A stretch of 64,000 nt of DNA from UBA4782 sp034429195. GTDB taxonomy: Bacteria; Chloroflexota; Anaerolineae; Anaerolineales; Anaerolineaceae. The stretch is from positions 1 to 64,000 of the forward strand of contig DAOUGQ010000014.1 of NCBI GenBank assembly GCA_034429195.1, given 5' to 3'. The translations under genes were made by a program, and so were the position numbers. Shown here piece after piece: positions 32,976 through 41,104 of the stretch (position 1 is the stretch's first letter; each line of letters opens with the position of its first letter). The notes below the pieces were generated by a model. It made no database searches. It was not told the DNA's origin and saw nothing but the letters and a program-made list of their open reading frames with translations.

Positions 32976-33728
32976 ATGAAAACGCCATTAGATGCTTTTG
33001 AATCAAGACTTCAAAAACTGATAGAAGGTATTCCGCAGATTCTCAGGATAGATCCTTCATCTGATTTTGCGCACAAAGTAATTGATGCAATGCAGACTGC
33101 TCTTGGTGATTTTTTACAGGAACATAATGAAGTACCTGGTACTTTTATTTTACACATCCATCCTGACACACTGGTAGAACTACAGGCACCCCACGATCTA
33201 TTGGATAACCTCAGCCAGGCGATCAAACAGGCAGCGATCGAACAGGGTATTTCCTTCAAAATTGAACCATCAGTTCGTTTTGAAGAAGATACAAAAATTG
33301 CCAAGAACGATATCAGGATCAGCGTCAGAGAACCCCAGGAGAACCATGGTCACACAGTAGCGCTTGATGTTTCGCATTCTGCTGCAGTTGAACCAAATAC
33401 ACTGCCCCTGGATGCGTATCTGATCATCGAAGGAAAAAGGACTTTTCCCCTGGTCACCTCCATTGTGAATATTGGACGCCGGGCAGATAATCACCTGGTG
33501 ATTGAAGACTTGCGAGTTTCTCGAACGCATGCCCAACTTCGAGCTGTTAAGGGCAGATATGTGATATTCGATCTAAACTCCACAGGTGGCACATTCTTGA
33601 ATGGTCAACGAATATCGCAAGCTACGTTATCATCAGGCGATGTCATCTCATTGGCTGGGTTGAGCATGATTTACAGTGAAACTCGTTCAGATGTGGCAGA
33701 TGATACTGACAGGATGGCGAAGCAATGA
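32976..33728 (+). CDS. FhaA-like protein: DUF3662 plus FHA domain
   Basis: A 250-residue cytoplasmic protein. Residues 1-115 resemble the DUF3662/FhaA N-terminal domain (DAFESRLQKLIEG..., VPGTFILHIHPDTLVELQ, GISFKIEPSVRFEED). The C-terminal 90 residues form an FHA domain with IGRRADNHLVIEDLRVSRTHAQL and LNSTGGTFLNGQRI, which binds phosphothreonine. In Actinobacteria FhaA and FhaB are coregulated with RodA, PbpA and Ser/Thr kinases. The ATG at 32976 is favoured by the promoter position. Confidence 0.85.
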   Translation: MKTPLDAFESRLQKLIEGIPQILRIDPSSDFAHKVIDAMQTALGDFLQEHNEVPGTFILHIHPDTLVELQAPHDLLDNLSQAIKQAAIEQGISFKIEPSVRFEEDTKIAKNDIRISVREPQENHGHTVALDVSHSAAVEPNTLPLDAYLIIEGKRTFPLVTSIVNIGRRADNHLVIEDLRVSRTHAQLRAVKGRYVIFDLNSTGGTFLNGQRISQATLSSGDVISLAGLSMIYSETRSDVADDTDRMAKQ

Positions 33729-34156
33729 GTGCTATCATCGTTCTCATTTTGAGATTCCTGCTTGCATTGGCGCTATATGGCTTCCTGGGTTACGCACTCT
33801 ACACACTCTGGCGCGACCTGCGCATCACCAGTCAACTCGTCAGCAACCGGAAGATTCCTTCCATTGTCATTTCTCGCCTTGAAGAAGAACCAACAGAAGG
33901 AAAATCTTTTAATATTCCAGAAATCATCATCGGGCGTGATCCAGGCACAGATTACCCCATTGCGAATGATACGGTTTCTGCCAGGCATGCCCGCTTCAGC
34001 TATCATCACAACCAATGGTGGATCGAAGACCTGGCATCTACCAATGGAACCTTTTTAAACGACGAAAGATTGTCAACCCCTACGGTCATCATTTCAGGTG
34101 ACCTGATGCGTTGCGGAAAAGTCGATTTGCTGGTTACAATCCAATCCCATACCTAG
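33725..34156 (+). CDS. FhaB-like membrane-anchored FHA protein
   Basis: A 143-residue protein with one N-terminal membrane helix (3-25) and a cytoplasmic FHA domain (about 57-140): IIIGRDPGTDYPIANDTVSARHARF and DLASTNGTFLNDERL keep the phosphothreonine-binding Arg, Ser and Asn. This matches the architecture of actinobacterial FhaB (FipA), a divisome/cell-wall partner. It overlaps the previous gene by 4 bp, and its stop overlaps the convergent methyltransferase stop. Confidence 0.85.
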   Translation: MSAIIVLILRFLLALALYGFLGYALYTLWRDLRITSQLVSNRKIPSIVISRLEEEPTEGKSFNIPEIIIGRDPGTDYPIANDTVSARHARFSYHHNQWWIEDLASTNGTFLNDERLSTPTVIISGDLMRCGKVDLLVTIQSHT

Positions 34157-34938
34157 TCTTTTTGGGCTATTGCCAATAAAGAACTACCAACCGAAAATTT
34201 GTTTCCCATCTTTAACCAAGCGCTTTCGAATCTTAATATTTGTACTAATGACCAATTAAGTATCGTAGGCACCTCAAGCTCTTGCATTGATCGCTTACCC
34301 GCGAATTCAGGTGCTTTTGAATTCTTCTTTACACCTTTTCGGCGCAACCAGACAATAGGATAGGTCAGACTCATAAATGCCGTCAGCGTGATGATGCGAA
34401 AACCTGCTTTTTCCAGTACATTCTTTAAAGTATCACGGGTATATCTACGTATATGATGGCTGGCATCATCAAAGTAACTCCACAATTCAGGACCCGCTGG
34501 CACTGTCAAAACAATGTACCCGCCCTTAACTAAAGAATGATAAATATTCGTCAACATCCCTTTATCATCGGAAATATGCTCTAAAACATCAAAGATGCAT
34601 GAAAGGTGAAATATTGGTGGAAAAGGGATTTGAGTCACATCTGCCTGAACCAGCGGACAATTCACACGCTTTTGAGCCAGCAGCAAACCGGAATGAAAAA
34701 GATCACTGCCAATCACCTTCCCATTATGGCAGGTGGATTCGAGTACGCGTAAAGTATTGCCATCACCACAACCAGATTCCAATGCATAATAACCGTTTGG
34801 TAACAGGGTATCCAATTTCGCTAATACATTTTCCAGTATCTGGTTGCGAGTGATGAACCAGAAATGCCTATCTTCAGCATCAAATAATGGCTGAAAATAT
34901 TTCGGGTCATAAGTGTTTTTATCATTCATACTATCCAT
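34153..34938 (-). CDS. Class I SAM-dependent methyltransferase
   Basis: A 261-residue methyltransferase: motif I is ALESGCGDGNTLRVLE, motif II VIGSDLFHSGLL, and motif post-II FHLSCIFDVLEHISDDKGML. The C-terminal part (TLTAFMSLTYPIVWLRRKGVKKN) contains a weak membrane-associating helix, as in enzymes acting on lipids or polyprenyl-linked sugars. Substrate unknown. It stands alone, between the FHA pair and the divergent sugar ABC operon. Confidence 0.85.
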   Translation of the reverse strand: MDSMNDKNTYDPKYFQPLFDAEDRHFWFITRNQILENVLAKLDTLLPNGYYALESGCGDGNTLRVLESTCHNGKVIGSDLFHSGLLLAQKRVNCPLVQADVTQIPFPPIFHLSCIFDVLEHISDDKGMLTNIYHSLVKGGYIVLTVPAGPELWSYFDDASHHIRRYTRDTLKNVLEKAGFRIITLTAFMSLTYPIVWLRRKGVKKNSKAPEFAGKRSMQELEVPTILNWSLVQILRFESAWLKMGNKFSVGSSLLAIAQKD

Positions 34939-34979
34939 TGTAATGGAGAAATTAATAAATTTAGATTAGTATTATTTGT

Positions 34980-35008
34980 TTGACAAATAAATCTGATTAC
35001 AATAATAT
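34980..35008 (+). promoter_or_regulatory. Promoter for the sugar ABC operon
   Basis: TTGACA at 34980-34985, 17 bases, then TAATAT at 35003-35008, with a start expected near 35015. The -35, spacer length and spacing to the following dyad equal those of the pruA promoter. The leader to the ATG is about 80 bases and ends in GGAAGGAGAG. Confidence 0.7.
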
Positions 35009-35012
35009 TAGC

Positions 35013-35036
35013 TTGCCCGGTTTAGTCACGGGGCAA
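35013..35036. promoter_or_regulatory. Operator-like dyad at the sugar ABC transcription start
   Basis: TTGCCC (35013-35018) and GGGCAA (35031-35036) are inverted copies giving a 24-bp element that starts four bases after the -10. Both the size and the position match the dyad at 8243-8266. A secondary CGGTT/AACCG dyad overlaps it (35018-35039). Confidence 0.6.
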
Positions 35037-35093
35037 CCGTTAACAGTATGATGAAATACACATACTACCTTATCATTCCTTGGAAGGAGAGAA

Positions 35094-36419
35094 ATGAAAA
35101 AGCTATTCCCCTTGTTCTCTATTTTGATGATCCTTACCCTCGTCCTGACCGCCTGTAAGCCTACCTCACAGGCTACACCAACTCCAGCTGCAGAAGAAAT
35201 GACCCTGGTTGTTTGGGATCAATTCTATCGTGATGTCGAAAGTAATGTTATGGACACTCTCAATAGCGAATTTGAAGCTGCTCATCCTGGTGTCAAAATC
35301 GAACGTGTGGTAAAAACGCTGGATGACCTGAAGGTCACGCTCAAACTTGCGCTTGAACAAAGTGATGGACCGGATGTCGCCCAGGTAAATCAGGGACGCA
35401 GCGACATGGGCGCCATGGTACAGGCTGACCTGCTTTTACCCTTGAATGATTATTCAACTCAATATAAATGGGATGAACGATTCTCTTCATCAGTAGCCAG
35501 TCGCAATAGCTTTACTGCCGATGGTAAAACATTTGGTCAGGGAAACCTGTATGGTGTAAGTCCAACTGCTGAAGTGGTTGGTGTCTATTACAACAAAGGA
35601 ATCTTCGAAGCCAATGGTTGGAAAGTTCCTACGACCTTCGATGAATTCGAAACTCTGCTGGCTGACATCAAAGCGAAAGGTATCACCCCAATTTCCTTTG
35701 GTTCTTTGGATGGTTGGAATGCCATTCATGAATTCAGTGCTGTACAGCACTTACTGGTCACCCCCGATTACATTAATAATCTTGTATATGGTGTGAATAA
35801 TGTCTCTTTTGACACACCAGAGAATCAGGAAGCTGCCAGCATCATGCAGGATTGGGTGGATAAAGGATACTTCACTGACGGTTTCGCTGGTATTGGATAC
35901 GATGACAGCAATAAAATGTTCAAAGCTGGTGAAGGCGCCATGACTATCACTGGTTCCTGGCTCGCTGGCGAATTGATCAACGACACCGATCAGCAATTTG
36001 GTTTCTTCCTGCTGCCTGCAAAATATCCAGATAAGGTACGCATGGCAATTGGTGGTGTGGGCATTCCATTTGCGATCCGTAAAACCTCTACCCATGCAGA
36101 TATGGCTGCTGCCTATCTCGATTGGATGGTCAGCCCTCGCGCAGCGGAATTGTGGGCTCAAGCTGGTATCCTCCCAGCCATGTCCCTGCCCGAAGGTTCA
36201 ACCATAGAAGAAGGTTCCCTCTTTTCAGATACTATGGTCGCTTGGAACACAATCAACAAAGAAAATGCAGTAGGTCACTATATTGACTGGACTACTCCTA
36301 CCTTTTACGATACGCTGGTTGCTGAACTTCAGAAAGTATTTGGAAAGACCGAAACACCTGCAGAATTTACAGCTGCAGTACAAGAAGATTATGCCGCCTT
36401 CCTGGCTGGCAATAAATAA
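35094..36419 (+). CDS. Carbohydrate ABC transporter substrate-binding lipoprotein
   Basis: A 441-residue family-1 solute-binding protein. The signal peptide ends in the lipobox LTAC (Cys21), followed by a Thr/Pro/Ala linker. VVWDQFYRDVESNVMDTLNSEFEAAHPG, the DVAQVNQGRSDMG loop and NKMFKAGEGAMTITGSWLAGEL are typical of MalE-like receptors for oligosaccharides. It heads an operon with two permeases and a glycosidase. A hairpin terminator after it would raise receptor over permease expression. Confidence 0.93.
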   Translation: MKKLFPLFSILMILTLVLTACKPTSQATPTPAAEEMTLVVWDQFYRDVESNVMDTLNSEFEAAHPGVKIERVVKTLDDLKVTLKLALEQSDGPDVAQVNQGRSDMGAMVQADLLLPLNDYSTQYKWDERFSSSVASRNSFTADGKTFGQGNLYGVSPTAEVVGVYYNKGIFEANGWKVPTTFDEFETLLADIKAKGITPISFGSLDGWNAIHEFSAVQHLLVTPDYINNLVYGVNNVSFDTPENQEAASIMQDWVDKGYFTDGFAGIGYDDSNKMFKAGEGAMTITGSWLAGELINDTDQQFGFFLLPAKYPDKVRMAIGGVGIPFAIRKTSTHADMAAAYLDWMVSPRAAELWAQAGILPAMSLPEGSTIEEGSLFSDTMVAWNTINKENAVGHYIDWTTPTFYDTLVAELQKVFGKTETPAEFTAAVQEDYAAFLAGNK

Positions 36420-36432
36420 AGCATCATAACTT

Positions 36433-36471
36433 ACCCGCTTCTCCCTTTTTCGGAGAGAAGCGGGTATTTTT
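36433..36471 (+). terminator. Intra-operon terminator after the receptor gene
   Basis: ACCCGCTTCTC (36433-36443) and GAGAAGCGGGT (36455-36465) form a perfect 11-bp stem, followed by ATTTTTT. Partial readthrough into the permease genes would be needed, a common way to set receptor excess. Confidence 0.9.
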
Positions 36472-36488
36472 TATCCTGGAGATTTCAC

Positions 36489-37388
36489 ATGAATGTACAG
36501 CACCGCTGGCCGGGTGAATCCCGTTTTCACGGCTGGCTGTATCTACTCCCTGGTATCCTTATCTATCTGGTATTTATTTTTTATCCTATTCTCGAAACCA
36601 TTCGTACCAGTTTCTATCAGTGGGATGGCTTCAGCAAGAATCGCATTTTTATTGGATTTGAGAATTACATCAATCTGGTTGGTGATTCACAGTTTTTACT
36701 GGCACTATTCAACAATATTAAGTTCATTATTTTTTATACCATTATCCCTATCATTATTGGATTATTTCTTGCTTCATTATTAGGAAGAAAAAAACTTCCC
36801 GGGATGACTTTTTTTCGTGCCGGGTTATTTCTGCCACAGATCCTCAGCATGGTCGTAGTGGGTGTTACCTGGCGCTGGATTTTCAATCCCGTTTTTGGAC
36901 CTTTGAACATGGGTTTACGCGCAATCGGATTAGATGCCCTGACACATTCCTGGTTGGGTGATTTTAAATTGGCATTCCCTTCAGTTGGTTCGATTGGCAC
37001 ATGGGTAGAATACGGATTTTGTATGGTGCTATTCCTGGCAGGCATGCAACGTATCTCTGAAGATTTTTATGAAGCTGCCCAACTCGATGGGGCTAACGCT
37101 TTTCAACAGTTAATTTACATTACTTTACCCAGCTTACGTCCCGAATTGGGCGTGGCATTGATCACTACAATTATCGCAGCCTTACGAGTTTTCGATCTGG
37201 TATATGTCACCACACGAGGTGGACCTGGTGAATCCACCCTGGTCACGGGATTCCTGGTTTACCGAACTGCATTTCTTCAAAATAATATCGGTTATGCTGC
37301 AGCAGTAGCCACTGTGATGACGATTGTGATCTTCGCTATAGCCTTGATTATCTTGCGCTTCCAGACATCACATCAGGAGGAAGCATGA
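36489..37388 (+). CDS. Sugar ABC transporter permease, MalF/UgpA type
   Basis: A 299-residue inner-membrane permease with six predicted helices. The EAA loop that contacts the ATPase is seen as YEAAQLDGANAFQQLIYITLPSLRP. It pairs with the following permease. The stop overlaps the next ATG by 4 bp. It belongs to the CUT1 family for oligosaccharides or polyol derivatives. Confidence 0.93.
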   Translation: MNVQHRWPGESRFHGWLYLLPGILIYLVFIFYPILETIRTSFYQWDGFSKNRIFIGFENYINLVGDSQFLLALFNNIKFIIFYTIIPIIIGLFLASLLGRKKLPGMTFFRAGLFLPQILSMVVVGVTWRWIFNPVFGPLNMGLRAIGLDALTHSWLGDFKLAFPSVGSIGTWVEYGFCMVLFLAGMQRISEDFYEAAQLDGANAFQQLIYITLPSLRPELGVALITTIIAALRVFDLVYVTTRGGPGESTLVTGFLVYRTAFLQNNIGYAAAVATVMTIVIFAIALIILRFQTSHQEEA

Positions 37389-38215
37389 CCAGACGTTTGC
37401 TAAAAAAGCTTCTACCAAACTACGTGATTCTCACGCTTTTCTTGCTTATCATCCTGATTCCCATCATTGGCTTGATTTTCAGTGCCTTCAAAACGGATAT
37501 TGAGGTAACCAAAGGCCCTTTAGCATTACCATCAGAATTGCGCCTTGAAAATTTCCAAAAAGCATGGATTACCGGCAGGTTCAATCTTTTCTTCCGAAAT
37601 AGTGTGGTTGTAACCAGTGTAGTAGTTGTGGCAAGTGTATTCCTCTCTACACTGACTGGTTATGCATTTGCTCAATTACCTGTACCTGGTCGTAAAGTCT
37701 TATACCCTGTAATGTTGATTGGCTATATGGTGCCATTTGAAGCAGTGATCATTCCTCTTTATCATTTTATGAATAGTATCAACCTGACAGATACCTATTG
37801 GGCATTGATACTTCCCCAGATAGGCTTGAGTGTCTCTTTTGGTACATTATGGATGACCAGCTTTTTCCGCAGTGCACCACATGAATTAATGGACGCAGCA
37901 GCCATAGATGGCTGCTCTCGTTGGCAAGTTTTATGGAAGATCCTTTGGCCTCTTGCCCGACCAGCAATCCTTACCCTGGTGGTATTGATATTCATGTGGA
38001 CATGGAATGAGTTCTTGCTTGCCCTGGTCATGATCCAGGACGAAACTATGCGAACTCTGCCTGTAGGTCTGGCGTTCTTCCAGGGTCGTTACTCCGCTAA
38101 CATTCCCCTAATGGCTGCTGGTTCACTTATCGTGGCTGGACCAATATTACTCGTGTATATCATTTTTCAACGATATTTCATTCGTGGTATGCTTGGTGGA
38201 GCGGTTAAAGGATAA
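37385..38215 (+). CDS. Sugar ABC transporter permease, MalG/UgpE type
   Basis: A 276-residue permease with six helices and the EAA loop MDAAAIDGCSRWQVLWKILWPLARP. With the previous gene it forms the CUT1 membrane channel. No ATPase gene is present in the operon, so an MsmX/UgpC-like shared ATPase must be supplied from elsewhere. The glycosidase gene follows about 20 bp later. Confidence 0.93.
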   Translation: MTRRLLKKLLPNYVILTLFLLIILIPIIGLIFSAFKTDIEVTKGPLALPSELRLENFQKAWITGRFNLFFRNSVVVTSVVVVASVFLSTLTGYAFAQLPVPGRKVLYPVMLIGYMVPFEAVIIPLYHFMNSINLTDTYWALILPQIGLSVSFGTLWMTSFFRSAPHELMDAAAIDGCSRWQVLWKILWPLARPAILTLVVLIFMWTWNEFLLALVMIQDETMRTLPVGLAFFQGRYSANIPLMAAGSLIVAGPILLVYIIFQRYFIRGMLGGAVKG

Positions 38216-38234
38216 AAAGGATTCTGGTGCAAAA

Positions 38235-39578
38235 ATGGATCAAACAGAACTGATTTTAACAACAGAAGCAAGAATACGTGCATTGGATATCCTGCATGGT
38301 TGCGTAACACCCTATGGCTTTCGTGCGTCTGCTGACCCGGCAGGATATCCACAGGTATGGGGCCGCGATAGCGTCATTACTTTACTTGGTGCTCTGGCAT
38401 CCAATGATCAGGAACTAATAGCTGCTGGGCGTGCTTCGTTGGAAACATTAAGCAGCCATCAATCCTGTTGGGGATTGGTTCCTCTCAACATCAACCCGGA
38501 AGATAATACTATTAGTACGGAAAACGCTGGTGCTTGCGATGCTAATCTGTGGTTCATTTTGGGTCAATATGCTCTGTATAAAACCACTGGAGATGCAGAA
38601 GCTGTTAGAAGAGTCTGGTCTCGCATTACCCGTGCACTTACCTGGCTGCAATATCAGGATATGAACGAATGTGGCTTGCTAGAAATACCTGAAGCTGGAA
38701 ATTGGATGGATCTGATCTGCATCCGTTACAACTCTTTATACGATAATGTCTTGTATTATGCTGCCACACTGGCAATTGAAGAATTAAGCAAAGAAATTCC
38801 TGACCTGACCATTAACTTGCCCTGCCATACCAGTGCCGAATCGATCCATGAACGCCTCAACCTGCTTTTCTGGATAGACCGTTGCTGGGTGGCTGCCCAT
38901 TTTGCAGAACATCTTGAAAAGCTAAAAGCCATTCGCCTGGAATGGTTTATGCTGTATTACAACATTGGCACTATCTCAAGCCGTCCTTTTTACCTTCCCT
39001 GGGTAGCCTTTCGTGAATATGGAGATTGGTGTGATAGTTTAGGTAATTTACTGGCTATCCTTACCGGTGTTGCAGATGGTCACCGATCGGAACATATTTT
39101 ACGGTATATGCTACAGGTTGGCATGGCAGAGCCATACCCTACCAAAGCAATTCATCCACCAATTTTTCCCGGCGAATCCTCTTGGCGTGAGTACTATCGT
39201 AGCCGCAACCTTAACCTGCCCCATCAATATCATAACGGTGGGATCTGGCCGATGGTGGGTGGCTTTCATGTAGCAGCACTGGTGCGTCGTGGCTGGCACA
39301 AAGAAGCAGAGAAGCTGCTCGTCAGATTGGCGAAAGCAAACCAACAGGGGTTTACCCAACCCTGGGAATTCAATGAATGGCTGCATGGAGAGTATGGTCA
39401 TCCTATGGGATACGCCCATCAGGCATGGTCAGCAGCCATGTACCTGTATGCAGAAAATGCAGTTAAAACTGGCACATTACCATTGTTTGATGCACTGTTG
39501 GCTTCCAAACCAGCTTCTGCAGTTCAATCAGAGCAAAACGAGATCTACTTCCATCCTGGCGGCGGTCAGATAGGTTAA
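38235..39578 (+). CDS. GH100-like (neutral invertase / debranching-type) glycoside hydrolase
   Basis: A 447-residue cytoplasmic enzyme with an (alpha/alpha)6-barrel pattern. YPQVWGRDSVITLLGALASN, ENAGACDANLWFILGQYALY and HQYHNGGIWPMVGGFHVAAL resemble the conserved blocks of GH100 alkaline/neutral invertases and of amylo-1,6-glucosidase-like enzymes; the Asp in GACDANLW and Glu residues in EIPEAGNWMD are candidate catalytic acids. There is no signal peptide, so it would cleave the imported sugar. The ATG at 38235 is chosen over an in-frame GTG at 38184 inside the permease gene. Sucrose or a related disaccharide is a reasonable guess. Confidence 0.75.
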   Translation: MDQTELILTTEARIRALDILHGCVTPYGFRASADPAGYPQVWGRDSVITLLGALASNDQELIAAGRASLETLSSHQSCWGLVPLNINPEDNTISTENAGACDANLWFILGQYALYKTTGDAEAVRRVWSRITRALTWLQYQDMNECGLLEIPEAGNWMDLICIRYNSLYDNVLYYAATLAIEELSKEIPDLTINLPCHTSAESIHERLNLLFWIDRCWVAAHFAEHLEKLKAIRLEWFMLYYNIGTISSRPFYLPWVAFREYGDWCDSLGNLLAILTGVADGHRSEHILRYMLQVGMAEPYPTKAIHPPIFPGESSWREYYRSRNLNLPHQYHNGGIWPMVGGFHVAALVRRGWHKEAEKLLVRLAKANQQGFTQPWEFNEWLHGEYGHPMGYAHQAWSAAMYLYAENAVKTGTLPLFDALLASKPASAVQSEQNEIYFHPGGGQIG

Positions 39579-39666
39579 TAATTCTTTCACTCAATAGCGA
39601 AATTACGTCGAAGCACTGCACACATGAAATATTGTATACGCACAATTGACATTGTTCATGATTAAT

Positions 39667-39695
39667 TTGACATTAATATTTTCTGATGCTAAAAT
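39667..39695 (+). promoter_or_regulatory. Promoter for the cold-shock gene
   Basis: TTGACA at 39667-39672, 17 bases, then TAAAAT at 39690-39695 preceded by TGC, so both a consensus -35 and an extended -10. Start near 39702 gives a leader of about 120 bases, long for this genome and typical of cspA-type cold-regulated leaders. A second TTGACA at 39646 has no matching -10. Confidence 0.75.
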
Positions 39696-39824
39696 TAATT
39701 TGTTGGATGCTAAGTTGTTTTCCTGTATGTGGGGGAAGCCAGGCTTTCCGCCAGAAATAATTCACCACAATGCGAGAACTAACCGAAGCACCGGATATTC
39801 TACACTGAGAAGGAGTGAAGTGTC

Positions 39825-40037
39825 ATGTCGGATCGAATCACCGGAACAGTTAAATGGTTCAATAACACAAAAGGGTTTGGTTTCATCTCACAGGAGAATG
39901 GACCTGATGTGTTTGTTCATTATTCAAAGATCCGCGTCGACGGTTACAAGTCTCTAAATGAGGGACAAAAAGTCGAATTCGCTGTGGAGCAAGGTGCAAA
40001 AGGATTACAAGCTGTAGATGTAACAGTAGTTGAGTAA
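39825..40037 (+). CDS. cspA: Cold-shock protein (CspA family)
   Basis: A 70-residue single cold-shock domain. TGTVKWFNNTKGFGFISQENG carries RNP1 (KGFGFI) and DVFVHYSKI carries RNP2, both intact. It binds single-stranded RNA and DNA as a chaperone. GAAGGAG lies about eight bases before the ATG. A long leader with its own hairpin (GGAAGCC/GGCTTTCC near 39735-39750) suggests post-transcriptional control. Two hairpins follow the stop. Confidence 0.95.
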   Translation: MSDRITGTVKWFNNTKGFGFISQENGPDVFVHYSKIRVDGYKSLNEGQKVEFAVEQGAKGLQAVDVTVVE

Positions 40038-40058
40038 ATAATTTTCTATTTTATACAA

Positions 40059-40140
40059 CTGTTCATTGGTTCTTTTGAACAGCAAATATGAACAAGCCAA
40101 CGTATTTCTTCCTGGAGAAGAATTATATTGGCTTGTTTTG
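40059..40140 (+). terminator. Two successive hairpins downstream of the cold-shock gene
   Basis: Hairpin 1: CTGTTCA (40059-40065) with TGAACAG (40076-40082). Hairpin 2: AACAAGCCAA (40091-40100) with TTGGCTTGTT (40128-40137), containing an inner TTCTTC/GAAGAA stem, about 47 bases in all and ending in a T-rich stretch. The second is the better terminator. Confidence 0.6.
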
Positions 40141-40185
40141 ATTTAGATACAATCTCAAATTACTCTGGCGAACAGGCAGCATGTA

Positions 40186-40194
40186 TGCTATGAT
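40186..40194 (+). promoter_or_regulatory. Extended -10 promoter (TGCTATGAT)
   Basis: TG-C-TATGAT at 40186-40194 lies about 38 bases before the MTA phosphorylase ATG. No -35 is evident. Confidence 0.5.
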
Positions 40195-40231
40195 TTTGAA
40201 AGATTAGAATCATCATCTTCTTGGAGGGATC

Positions 40232-41104
40232 ATGACAGAGAAACCTATACTTGGCATCATAGGCGGATCGGGGCTATACCAGTTTTCTGCCCTGAAAGAT
40301 GTTGAAACAATGGAATTGGATACACCATTTGGGAAACCTTCTAGCCCCCTCTTTATTGGAACCCTGGCAGATCGAAGAGTAGCATTTTTAGCCCGCCATG
40401 GTATTGGGCACATTTTCAACCCCACCGAAGTAAATTATCGAGCAAATATTTATGCCTTGAAAATGATTGGTATCCAGAATGTAGTCAGTATCAGCGCATG
40501 TGGTTCTCTTCGAGATGATTTTGCTCCTGGCCATATAGTCATTCCCGATCAGTTGTTCGATTTCACTCGCCTACGGGCAAGATCCTTTTTTGAAGGTGGC
40601 ATTGTCGCCCATATCGGCAGTGCAAATCCTTATTGCTCTGGTCTTTCCAACCTGGTATACCAGGCAGTGAATAAAACCGGTACAGTGAAAGTGCATCAGG
40701 GTGGTACCCTGATCACCATTGAAGGACCTCGTTTTTCTACAAGGGCAGAATCCAACCTCTTCAGAAGCTGGGGCATGTCGATCATCGGTATGACTGCCTC
40801 ACCGGAAGCATTTTTAGCACGCGAAGCTGAAATGTGTTATTGCGCTATGGCTCATGTCACCGATTACGATGTCTGGCATATTTCTGAAGAGCCAGTCAGC
40901 GTAGAAATGGTCACTCGAACCTTGCAGCAGAATACGGTTGCAGCACAACAATCGATTGAGAATCTGGTAAGAATAATAGAACCCGATACTCACTGCGAAT
41001 GTCAGGATGCTTTAGCCAGTGCTATCATCACCAATCCATCGGTCATTCAGCATGCAACACGTGAAAAATATCATCTACTGGTAAGTAAATACCTTTCCAA
41101 GTGA
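40232..41104 (+). CDS. mtnP: S-methyl-5'-thioadenosine phosphorylase
   Basis: A 290-residue MTAP-type purine nucleoside phosphorylase that splits methylthioadenosine into adenine and methylthioribose-1-phosphate. GIIGGSGLYQ is the phosphate loop, RHGIGHIFNPTEVNYRANIYALK and the ITIEGPRFSTRAESNLFRSWG / IGMTASPEAFLAREAEMCYCAMAHVTDYDVW blocks match the family. The SxTDYD segment is here VTDYD, as expected for 6-amino purine specificity. TTGGAGGG stands before the ATG. The stop overlaps the next GTG start. Confidence 0.92.
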   Translation: MTEKPILGIIGGSGLYQFSALKDVETMELDTPFGKPSSPLFIGTLADRRVAFLARHGIGHIFNPTEVNYRANIYALKMIGIQNVVSISACGSLRDDFAPGHIVIPDQLFDFTRLRARSFFEGGIVAHIGSANPYCSGLSNLVYQAVNKTGTVKVHQGGTLITIEGPRFSTRAESNLFRSWGMSIIGMTASPEAFLAREAEMCYCAMAHVTDYDVWHISEEPVSVEMVTRTLQQNTVAAQQSIENLVRIIEPDTHCECQDALASAIITNPSVIQHATREKYHLLVSKYLSK

